A stretch of 41,253 nt of DNA. It comes from an uncultured Subdoligranulum sp. Its GTDB lineage: Bacteria; Bacillota; Clostridia; Oscillospirales; Ruminococcaceae. The position numbers and the translations under genes were made by a program. Below the pieces are notes generated by a model, which worked only from the letters and a program-made list of their open reading frames with translations, did no database searches and was not told where the DNA came from. The DNA is taken from NCBI GenBank assembly GCA_945830575.1, contig CALZZE010000023.1, forward strand, positions 1 to 41,253. Reading direction: 5' to 3'. Within the stretch, counting starts at the first letter, position 1. Each line of letters begins with the position of its first letter. This document shows, one piece after another, positions 1 to 6,025 of this stretch.

Positions 1-406
1 CGATGGCGCCCTCGGCGGCGGCGAAGGACTCGTGGCCGGCCAGGAAGGCGAAGCAGTGGGTGTCCTCGCTCAGCAGCATGGCGCCCAGATTGCCGTGGCC
101 CAGACCCACCTGACGCTGCTCAGCGACAGAGCCGGGAATGGTGAAGGCCTCCAGGCCCTCGCCGATGGCAGCGGCGCAGTCAGCGGCGTTCTTCAGACCG
201 CGCTTGACGGCGATGGCGGTGCCGAGGGTGTAGGCCCAGACGGCGTTATCAAAGCAGATGGGCTGAATGCCGCGGATGATCTTGTCGCAGTCGATGCCCT
301 TGGCCAGCAGCATCTCGTTGCAGGCATCCAGGCTCTCCAGACCGTTGGCCTTCAGGCAGGCCTCGATCTTGGGCATACGGCGCTCTTGGGATTCAAAAGT
401 TGCCAT
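1..406 (-). CDS. GGGtGRT-family protein (3' part outside window)
   Basis: About 135 N-terminal residues are visible; the C-terminal part lies beyond the left edge. The protein starts MATFESQERR and carries GIQPICFDNAVWAY, an IPGSVAEQRQVGLGHGN stretch and LAGHESFAAAEGAIG, which I recognise from the conserved clostridial family named after a GGGtGRT motif; that motif itself would be in the missing part. The ATG at 406 has a GGAGG ribosome site 8 nt upstream. It follows the NifU-like gene by 19 nt and is almost certainly co-transcribed with it. The function is not established; the recurring partnership with a NifU-like scaffold (family knowledge) suggests an Fe-S or metal-linked role. No signal peptide or membrane segment is seen, so it is probably cytoplasmic. 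Confidence 0.85.
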   Translation of the reverse strand, partial: MATFESQERRMPKIEACLKANGLESLDACNEMLLAKGIDCDKIIRGIQPICFDNAVWAYTLGTAIAVKRGLKNAADCAAAIGEGLEAFTIPGSVAEQRQVGLGHGNLGAMLLSEDTHCFAFLAGHESFAAAEGAI

Positions 407-425
407 AGTAGTATTCCTCCCTCTC

Positions 426-1130
426 TTATTCTTCGCGCGGGTCGATCCACTTCACCGCGCCCTGCTCGGCGCTGAAGCGGCCGTAGGTGCCAATGTTCTT
501 CTCATAGGCTTCCTTGGGATCGGTGCCGTGGCGGATGGCTTCCATCATCTTGCCCAGACGGACAAACTGATAGCCGATGACCTGGTTGTCCTTGTCCAGA
601 GCGGTCTTGGTGATATAGCCCTCGGTCAGCTCCAGATAGCGGACGCCCTTGGCCTTGGTGGAGAAGATGGTACCGGTCATGGAACGCAGGCCCTTGCCCA
701 GGTCATCCAGACCTGCGCCAACAGGCAGACCGTTCTCGGAGAAGGCGGTCTGGCTGCGGCCGTACACGATCTGCAGGAACAGCTCACGCATGGCAACGTT
801 GATGGCATCGCACACCAGATCGGTGTTCAGAGCCTCGAGGATGGTCTTGCCGGGCAGGATCTCGCCCGCCATGGCGGCGGAGTGGGTCATGCCGGAGCAG
901 CCGATGGTCTCCACCAGCGCCTCCTCGATGATGCCGTTCTTGATGTTCAGGCTCAGCTTGCAGGTGCCCTGCTGGGGAGCACACCAGCCCACGCCGTGGG
1001 TATAGCCGCTGATGTCCTCAATTTTATACGCCTTGACCCATTCGCCCTCTTCGGGGATGGGCGCCGGGCCGTGGTGAGGACCCTTGGTGACCGGGCACAT
1101 ATTCTCGACCTGTGCGGAGTATTCGATCAT
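426..1130 (-). CDS. NifU-like iron-sulfur cluster assembly scaffold protein
   Basis: A 234-residue protein beginning MIEYSAQVENMCPV. A central stretch, VETIGCSGMTHSAAMAGEIL, resembles the cysteine loop of IscU/NifU_N proteins, and further cysteines occur in GWCAPQQGTC and DLVCDA. It is longer than classical IscU (about 130 residues), with a C-terminal extension of roughly 100 residues, which fits the stand-alone family encoded beside GGGtGRT proteins in Clostridia. The ATG at 1130 is chosen because AGGAG lies 8 nt upstream; the frame remains open far upstream but that part overlaps the promoter. It is first in an operon with the GGGtGRT gene. The predicted role, holding or transferring Fe-S clusters in the cytoplasm, is inferred from the family; the client is unknown. 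Confidence 0.87.
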   Translation of the reverse strand: MIEYSAQVENMCPVTKGPHHGPAPIPEEGEWVKAYKIEDISGYTHGVGWCAPQQGTCKLSLNIKNGIIEEALVETIGCSGMTHSAAMAGEILPGKTILEALNTDLVCDAINVAMRELFLQIVYGRSQTAFSENGLPVGAGLDDLGKGLRSMTGTIFSTKAKGVRYLELTEGYITKTALDKDNQVIGYQFVRLGKMMEAIRHGTDPKEAYEKNIGTYGRFSAEQGAVKWIDPREE

Positions 1131-1176
1131 AATTTTCTCTCCTTTGCATATTGTTAAGCCTTTCACAGCTACCTTC

Positions 1177-1205
1177 ATTATACCCGCTGCGGGTGGATTT
1201 TGCAA
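1177..1205 (-). promoter_or_regulatory. Sigma-A-type promoter for the NifU-like/GGGtGRT operon
   Basis: On the minus strand TTGCAA (1200-1205) is followed by exactly 17 nt and TATAAT (1177-1182). The start codon is 47 nt downstream of the -10 box. No operator-like palindrome is evident. Confidence 0.7.
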
Positions 1206-1228
1206 GATGCTGGCGCAACTTTTTCCGC

Positions 1229-2884
1229 CTATCCAAACAAAAAGCCAAAGAAAATTTTGGACAGTGCGCCCGCCAGCGCCATGGCCGCCGCCGCGGCCGC
1301 GCCGAGGGCCAGCCAGCGCCGCCACGGGCGGGGCGGCCGGGCGGCCGCTTTGGGCTTTTTCGCTTTGGCGGGAACAGGTTCCGCGGGCCGGGGCGCCGTA
1401 AAGGCTGCCAGCAGCGCGAACAGCAGCATGACCTCCGGGAACACCATGGACACCCGGATGGAGACCACCGCCTGCGTGAGGTAGCTTGTCAGCGCCAGCG
1501 TGACAGGCGCAACGCCGGGGCAGTTCCAGCGGCCGCGCACGGCTTTCAGATGGCTGACAAGGAACCAGAGCCACGCCGCCAGCCCCGCCGCGCCGGTGGT
1601 GAGCAGCTGCTCCAGATATTCATTGTGGGCAGCGTAGAAGGTGTTCATGCGGGGGGTAAGGCTCTCCCCTGCCCAGCGCACCACCGCACGGTGCATCATG
1701 CCGGGGCCAACGCCCACCAGCTTGCGGAACACACTGCCGTCCGCCCAGACGCCCCACGCCGCCCGCCATCCGACGCCCCGGAAGGTCCCCCATGCATCAT
1801 TGAATACGAGAAAACCGTCCAGCGCGCCAAGCCCGGGATAGCCGGGCAGGAAGTTGGCCCACGCCAGCAGCAGCAACAGGACAGCCGCCGCCAGCGCCGT
1901 CAGCACCCGGGCCGGGCGGTACAGCGGCAGAACCTTGTGAAAGCGCTTCTCCAGCGCCAGCAGGGCCAGCCACACTGCGGCACAGACGCAAAAACCGGCG
2001 AGGGCGTTTTTTCCCAGAGCTGCCAGCATCGGCGCACCGCCCTGCGTGTAGACATGTTCCCGCCAATACTGCATGAATCCCGCCCAGAAAAAGAACGCCA
2101 TGCCGAGAAACATCATGCGGCGCAGGGTTCGGGTGGTGAAGTCCTTCCCGCAGACCAGCACCGCCGCGGCGGCAGCAAGCCCCAGCAGCAGACCATCCGC
2201 GTCCACTACCGCCAGCGCAAGGCCGCCCATGCAGGCGGGTATGCCGTAAGCAACGGTACGACGAGGCCCCCGGGCGGAGAGGAACATCCAGAACACAATG
2301 GGCAGTGTCACCGCCAGATAGCCTGCGTTGAAATTTTTCTGTCCTAGCGTGGAAAAAAACTGTGCCCGCTCCACCACCGCGGTGTTGGCGTAGGTGCCGA
2401 TGAGGTCGATGTTGAAGGTGTTCAGCACATACAGCACCGTGACAATGGCCGAGGTCACCCCCACCGCCAGCGCGATGCCGTCAAAGTCCCCTGTGGTGGC
2501 AAAGGCCCGCACACACAGATAGCCCAGCGAGGTGAACAGAACCATCATCAGCCCGCCATAGTAGCCGCCCAGCCCCCACACCGAGGCAGCAGGAGACAGT
2601 GAGCAGACGGTGGACAGCGCCGTGGTGAAAGCCACCGCCGCCAGCGACAGCGTCCTGCCGTCCCGTTTTTGCCAGCGTCCCGGCACGCCGCGGGCACCGA
2701 TGGCTCCGCAGGCCGCCAGCCACAGGCAAAAGCCCAGAAACAGCGTGAACACGCCGGTGAATTTGGTGACGCCCAGATTGGAAAATTGATCGATATACAG
2801 CGGATAAACGCACAATACAGCCAACAGGAAGACGGTGGCGGAATCCGCCGCCAGCCTGTCCAGCCGGGATTGCTGAGTCTGCAT
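1229..2884 (-). CDS. O-antigen ligase/polymerase-like polytopic membrane protein
   Basis: A 551-residue, strongly hydrophobic protein with about a dozen predicted membrane segments starting near residue 15. The periplasmic-loop signature AHNEYLEQLLTTGAAG in the C-terminal third is typical of Wzy_C/O-antigen-ligase (WaaL-like) proteins. In Gram-positive relatives such proteins polymerise or attach surface glycans; the substrate here cannot be told. The last 60 residues are unusual: an Ala/Pro/Lys-rich cytoplasmic stretch (AKAKKPKAAARPPRPW) followed by one more membrane helix. The ATG at 2884 has AAAGGAG 10 nt upstream and follows a good promoter; an in-frame extension of 30 residues upstream would overlap that promoter and is rejected. 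No glycan biosynthesis cluster surrounds it. Confidence 0.8.
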   Translation of the reverse strand: MQTQQSRLDRLAADSATVFLLAVLCVYPLYIDQFSNLGVTKFTGVFTLFLGFCLWLAACGAIGARGVPGRWQKRDGRTLSLAAVAFTTALSTVCSLSPAASVWGLGGYYGGLMMVLFTSLGYLCVRAFATTGDFDGIALAVGVTSAIVTVLYVLNTFNIDLIGTYANTAVVERAQFFSTLGQKNFNAGYLAVTLPIVFWMFLSARGPRRTVAYGIPACMGGLALAVVDADGLLLGLAAAAAVLVCGKDFTTRTLRRMMFLGMAFFFWAGFMQYWREHVYTQGGAPMLAALGKNALAGFCVCAAVWLALLALEKRFHKVLPLYRPARVLTALAAAVLLLLLAWANFLPGYPGLGALDGFLVFNDAWGTFRGVGWRAAWGVWADGSVFRKLVGVGPGMMHRAVVRWAGESLTPRMNTFYAAHNEYLEQLLTTGAAGLAAWLWFLVSHLKAVRGRWNCPGVAPVTLALTSYLTQAVVSIRVSMVFPEVMLLFALLAAFTAPRPAEPVPAKAKKPKAAARPPRPWRRWLALGAAAAAAMALAGALSKIFFGFLFG

Positions 2885-2919
2885 GAGAAGGGTTCTCCTT
2901 TGGTTCGTGATACAGCAGT

Positions 2920-2948
2920 ATTGTACGGCGGACGCGCAGAAAATGCAA
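2920..2948 (-). promoter_or_regulatory. Promoter of the O-antigen-ligase-like gene
   Basis: TTGCAT (2943-2948), 17-nt spacer, TACAAT (2920-2925) on the minus strand, 36 nt before the start codon. It lies between the ligase gene and the upstream pseudogene cluster. Confidence 0.65.
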
Positions 2949-3012
2949 GAGCGGCAGAAAAATCCCACGTTCACTGCATGGTTTCCGGGGGGGGGTTGTC
3001 GGTATGTCGCTG

Positions 3013-3167
3013 TTACCGCAGGTCCTCACCGTTGGTGGCAATGACCTTCTGATACCAATAGAAGCTGTCTTTACGCTCGCGGGAGAGGTCGCCGGTGCCA
3101 TCGTCAGACTTGTTGACGAAGATGAAGCCGTAGCGCTTGGCCATCTGCCCGATGTGCTGGCGCAGAT
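3013..3167 (-). pseudogene. C-terminal remnant of a GH1 6-phospho-beta-glucosidase
   Basis: Reading the minus strand, about 50 codons ending at the stop at 3013-3015 encode [20 protein letters not shown], then [20 protein letters not shown] and DLR. This matches the extreme C-terminus of GH1 6-phospho-beta-glucosidases (family pattern RYGFIYVD...[16 protein letters not shown]). Nothing of the roughly 420 upstream residues, including both catalytic glutamates, is present. The remnant joins abruptly at about 3165 to a dehydrogenase fragment on the same strand but in another frame. It is a dead fragment. Confidence 0.8.
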
Positions 3168-3387
3168 AATGGTGTTGGGGCAGCGCAGCAAAGGATGGTC
3201 GGCGGGCAGAGGCGGCTCCGTCTCAAACACATCACAGGCCGCGCCCGCGATATTCCCCTTGGTCGGCGCCTCCGCCAGCGTGACGGAGTCCAGCACGCCG
3301 CTGCGGGCCGTATTGATGAGGATGGCGCTCTTTTCATCAGGGACAGCTGTTCCCTGCCAATCATGCCCTTGGTATCCGCTTTCATAG
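3165..3387 (-). pseudogene. Fragment of a D-isomer-specific 2-hydroxyacid dehydrogenase
   Basis: Two overlapping frames on the minus strand together encode ADTKGMIGREQLSLMK, SAILINTARSGVLDSVTLAE and [20 protein letters not shown] followed by RCPNTI. This is the familiar NAD-binding-domain segment of SerA/LdhA-like dehydrogenases (family pattern SAILINTARGGVVDE...AALDVFE.EP). The frame changes by one base at the run of A residues near 3330-3340, so even this piece is frameshifted. The substrate domain, the catalytic His region and the C-terminus are missing. It abuts the broken MATE gene on one side and the GH1 tail on the other. Confidence 0.78.
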
Positions 3388-3410
3388 TTCAGATACCTCC
3401 CGGATACGAT

Positions 3411-4130
3411 TCAACTCGTCTGCTCTTCCCGAAAGAGCAGTCGCTTTTTTTGCTGCAGATAATAGAGCATTCCTGTGATGTCCGCCAGGAACCACCCGAT
3501 GGGTACCGACCACCAGATGCCCCCCCCGATGGCAGGCACCGCCGGCAGCGCATAAACAGCGATGCCGATGCCTGAGACATACTGGGCAATGACCGTTGCC
3601 TGTGCCGCGCCGCGCACGCCCCAACGCAGCCCCATCACGAACCACAGGTCCAGCGCGATGTTCAGCACCGCAGAGACCGCCAGAAACACCAGCGGCTCCA
3701 CCGAATTGCTCACCGCCCGCAGAAACGAGGCGAAATAGTTGTACAAAAAGGTGGCGGCGATGCCGCAGAAAATAACGGCCAGATACTCCCGCATCAGGCC
3801 CCACACCTCCGCCGGCACCTGCAAAAAGACCCGCAGGCCGTCCAGACAGGCGAAAGCCAGACCGTTGAGCAAAAGAGTTGCCGCCGCAATGAGCAGAAAG
3901 GACGCGCAGACGCTTTCCCGCAGACCGGCCTCGTCCCCCTGTCCGAACCGGATGGAGAACAGCGCGCCGCTGCCCATGCAAAGCCCCAGCAGAATGGAGG
4001 TCAGAAAGGTCATCAGCGTAAAGGAGGAACCCACCGCCGCCAGCGCGTGTTTGCCCAAACACTGCCCCACGATCATGGTGTCCGCAATGTTGTAGCACTG
4101 CTGCAGCAGATTGCCCAGAATCATGGGCAC
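3411..4130 (-). pseudogene. MATE-family exporter, internally deleted and truncated at its N-terminus
   Basis: The minus strand encodes the first half of a MATE transporter (VPMILGNLLQQCYNIADTMI, GSGALFSIRFGQGDEAG, FLYNYFASFLRAVSNSVEPL) up to about ALPAVPAI. It then jumps directly to a typical MATE C-terminal end (GIWWSVPIGWFLADITGMLY plus a basic tail). About 200 residues of the middle are missing, so only some 6-7 of 12 helices remain. At the other end the homology stops at about 4130, where a plus-strand gene fragment begins, and the residues further upstream do not resemble a MATE N-terminus. No promoter or ribosome site precedes it. An intact MATE gene is present at 16122. Confidence 0.8.
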
Positions 4131-4791
4131 CGTCAAGGAGGCGGACATGGAGGCCGTCATGGAATGTGAGCCGGACGTCATCTTCATCGGCGGCCGTCTG
4201 GGCAGCATTTATGACGAGCTATCCAAAATCGCACCGGTCTACCAGATCAAGACCGATGTGAGCGCCGGTCTGGTGCAGAGCACCGCCGAAAACGCCCTTG
4301 CCATCGCCTCGCTGTTTGGCGAGCAGGGCCAGATCGAGGCGCTTGTCAGCGATTACGCCGACCGCATCGCCGCATTGCAGGCGGTGGCCGAGGGAAAGAC
4401 CGCCATTGTGGGCATGGTGAACGCCGGCGGGTTCAGCCTGCTGGGCAACGATGGCCGCTGCTCGCTGATCGGCCGGGAGATCGGCTTTGAAAACGTGGGC
4501 GTGGACGCCGATACCGATACCTCCGCCCACGGCAACGAGGCCTCCTTTGAGTTCGTGCTGGACAAAAACCCCGACTACATCTTTGCCATGGACCGGGACG
4601 CTGCCATCGGCACGCAGGGCGCCCAGCTGGCCGCAGAGGTGCTGGACAACGAGCTGATCAACAAAACTGACGCCGCACAAAACGGCCGCGTGGTGGTGCT
4701 GGAACATTCCAACGTCTGGTACACCGCGGAGGGCGGCATCACCGCGCTGCGCGTCATGCTGCAGGACTTAGAAAATGCCATGCTGGGCTGA
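4126..4791 (+). pseudogene. Siderophore/iron ABC transporter substrate-binding protein, N-terminally truncated
   Basis: About 220 codons from GTVKEADMEAVMECEPDVIF through GGRLGSIYDELSKIAPVY, FSLLGNDGRCSLIGREIGF and HGNEASFEFVLDKNPDYIFA to LRVMLQDLENAMLG form the C-terminal two-thirds of a class III periplasmic-binding-type protein (FatB/CeuE/YclQ-like, ferric siderophore uptake). The lipoprotein signal, N-terminal lobe start and ribosome site are absent: the frame begins at the junction with the oppositely oriented MATE fragment. No permease or ATPase partner is nearby. Even if translated from an internal start, it could not be exported. The C-terminus is complete. Confidence 0.78.
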
Positions 4792-4877
4792 GCGGCGCAA
4801 TCCCTTCGGGGGCCCATCGGATGGCATGGATGCGGGTGATTTTCCTACATTATAAAAAGGGATTTTCTTTCACGCAA

Positions 4878-4938
4878 CAGACAAACAGGGTACCCGTGTC
4901 TGAAATTCAGACACGAACACCCTGTTTGTCTGGTTTTT
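4878..4938 (+). terminator. Long nested hairpin followed by T tract
   Basis: Outer arms of 14 bp (4878-4891 with 4919-4932) enclose an inner 7-bp stem GTGTCTG/CAGACAC (4896-4902, 4908-4914) with loop AAATT; TTTTT follows at 4934-4938. It fits a rho-independent terminator left over from the truncated binding-protein gene. The unusually long arms could also be the end of a lost mobile element. The flanks (4792-4877 and 4939-5070) hold nothing else I recognise. Confidence 0.65.
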
Positions 4939-5073
4939 GCGGCGGCGCTGTTCCGCGCGGCCCCTACCAACATTGTGTTGCTGCCATGCTGGAGAATCGT
5001 TTCGGAAACAGAAAGGTGGGTACTTCACAGAATTTTCACCATGCCGACAAGGGAAAAACCCAACTGAAAGCCC

Positions 5074-5102
5074 TTGGCAAATGCCTGACTTTGGGGTACA
5101 CT
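5074..5102 (+). promoter_or_regulatory. Promoter of the His/Cys-rich small protein
   Basis: TTGGCA (5074-5079), 17-nt spacer, TACACT (5097-5102), 41 nt before the ATG at 5144, which is preceded by AGAGGG. Confidence 0.6.
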
Positions 5103-5143
5103 ATCCTTATAGCAAGTGAATTCCAACAAAAAAGAGGGATAAT

Positions 5144-5497
5144 ATGAATGACAATGCACTTCATTCCAACGAAACCTGCCCCTGCTGCCCCCGTGGATGC
5201 TCTCTGAGCGCTCCCAGCTGCGGACGCGGCAGAGAGTATGCCGAGCGTCTGGCCGCCGGAGAAACCCCCGCCGCCGGGCAGGAGCATGGCGGCCATCATC
5301 ACGGCCACGGCCATGGCCCCCACGGCGGTTCGATGCCCGCGCCGGACAGTCTGGAGGGGCTGCTGCTCCGCTGCGGCCACGCGCTGCACCACGGCGGTCA
5401 CGGCCAGAAAGACCTGTTTGCCGGTCTGACACAGCAGGAACAGGACGCCCTGCGCGGCCTGCTGCAAAAGCTGGTCGGTTCCTTGCAGGAAAGCTGA
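5144..5497 (+). CDS. Small histidine- and cysteine-rich protein, putative metal binding
   Basis: A 117-residue protein with three parts. Residues 13-27 hold a cysteine cluster, CPCCPRGCSLSAPSC. Residues 48-63 hold GGHHHGHGHGPHGG. The C-terminal 50 residues are helical and contain LLRCGHALHHGGHGQKDLF followed by AGLTQQEQDALRGLLQKLVG, which resembles the last helices of MarR-type regulators (family resemblance only). No signal peptide or membrane segment is present. It stands alone with its own promoter and terminator. Zn, Ni or Cu binding, storage or sensing is plausible from composition but unproven. I do not recognise a named family; the similar CPxxCP...C-GRG starts I recall are from Oscillospiraceae hypotheticals. 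Confidence 0.8.
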   Translation: MNDNALHSNETCPCCPRGCSLSAPSCGRGREYAERLAAGETPAAGQEHGGHHHGHGHGPHGGSMPAPDSLEGLLLRCGHALHHGGHGQKDLFAGLTQQEQDALRGLLQKLVGSLQES

Positions 5498-5505
5498 AAA
5501 TCAAC

Positions 5506-5534
5506 CCGCCTGCGGCAGGTCCGCAGGCGGTTTT
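5506..5534 (+). terminator. Rho-independent terminator of the His/Cys-rich gene
   Basis: A perfect 10-bp stem, CCGCCTGCGG/CCGCAGGCGG, with a 5-nt loop (5516-5520) and TTTT at 5531-5534, starting 9 nt after the stop codon. Confidence 0.85.
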
Positions 5535-5576
5535 CAGACTGTCAAAAAAGGTCAATCATCACGAGGAACCTTGCCA

Positions 5577-5768
5577 TTATTCGTAGGGGCGGGACATGTC
5601 CCGCCCGCAAAAGGTGGCCTTACAACGATGTTTCTTGCTTGGCAGCGTACCACGGGGCGTCGAGGACGCCGCGCCGCCCAGAAAGCCGCCGCTGGCGATG
5701 GCGTACAGCTGCATGGACTGGAGCGGGCCGCAGGCCATACCGTCAATTTTGATCGTTGTTTTGTACAT
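5577..5768 (-). pseudogene. Copper/heavy-metal chaperone (HMA) stub
   Basis: The frame starts MYKTTIKIDGMACG, the first strand and start of the metal loop of an HMA-domain chaperone such as CopZ (family pattern GMxCxxC). After residue 14 the similarity stops, so the second cysteine and the rest of the roughly 70-residue fold are gone. The remaining 49 codons run into repeat-like DNA (5583-5670). The start codon at 5768 still has AAAGGAG upstream and a near-consensus promoter further up, so the upstream control region looks intact while the coding part is lost. Confidence 0.65.
5583..5670. repeat. Intergenic palindromic repeat remnant
   Basis: GTAG is followed by a perfect 20-bp palindrome GGGCGGGACATGTCCCGCCC (5587-5606); some 50 bp further on is a second small hairpin, GGCGTC-gag-GACGCC (5656-5670). 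Palindromes of the GTAGGGGCG... kind are dispersed intergenic repeats in many Clostridia (from memory). There is only one copy in this window, so its repeat status is inferred from symmetry and resemblance. Confidence 0.45.
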
Positions 5769-5817
5769 CTTCCCGTCTCCTTTGCTCTAAAGTTGGAATA
5801 TGCTAACTGTCAGGCCG

Positions 5818-5847
5818 AAAAAGCCGGCATCCTCTGATGCGGATGCC
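5818..5847 (-). terminator. Terminator-like hairpin in the leader of the HMA stub
   Basis: On the minus strand GGCATCC, an 8-nt loop and GGATGCC are followed by GGC and TTTTT (5818-5822). It lies between the promoter at 5854-5882 and the chaperone start at 5768, so it could be a leader attenuator or a terminator left after deletion. Confidence 0.5.
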
Positions 5848-5853
5848 ATCTGC

Positions 5854-5882
5854 ATGATAGCACGGTCAAAGACGTTTGTCAA
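5854..5882 (-). promoter_or_regulatory. Near-consensus promoter upstream of the HMA stub
   Basis: TTGACA (5877-5882), 17-nt spacer, TATCAT (5854-5859) on the minus strand. The transcript would run through the hairpin at 5818-5847 into the chaperone remnant. Confidence 0.65.
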
Positions 5883-5958
5883 CGATTGCTGCGCGGTCGG
5901 CAAACCGGGACAAAAAAGAGACAAAACAACGTTTTATCTATCTTTTTTCAGAAACCGA

Positions 5959-5987
5959 TTACAAAATCGCGGAGAATATGTTATAAT
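5959..5987 (+). promoter_or_regulatory. Promoter of the PPK2-type gene
   Basis: TTACAA (5959-5964), 17-nt spacer, TATAAT (5982-5987), 38 nt before the ATG at 6026. Confidence 0.65.
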
Positions 5988-6025
5988 AAGTCACAGGAAC
6001 CTGCAAAACAAAAGGAGTGATCGCA

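Noticed and set aside
2481-3296. A single 271-codon minus-strand gene joining dehydrogenase and later sequence
   Set aside because: Only the first 40 or so codons match a dehydrogenase; the rest is out of frame with the GH1 tail and the O-antigen-ligase gene that really occupy this DNA.
2481-3387. A genuine dehydrogenase-glucosidase fusion protein
   Set aside because: The two pieces are in different frames, each is a small part of its fold, and catalytic regions are missing.
5500-6000. tRNA or small structured RNA gene in the intergenic region
   Set aside because: The hairpins there are explained by a terminator, a palindromic repeat and a leader hairpin; no cloverleaf or T-loop GTTCRA pattern in register was found.
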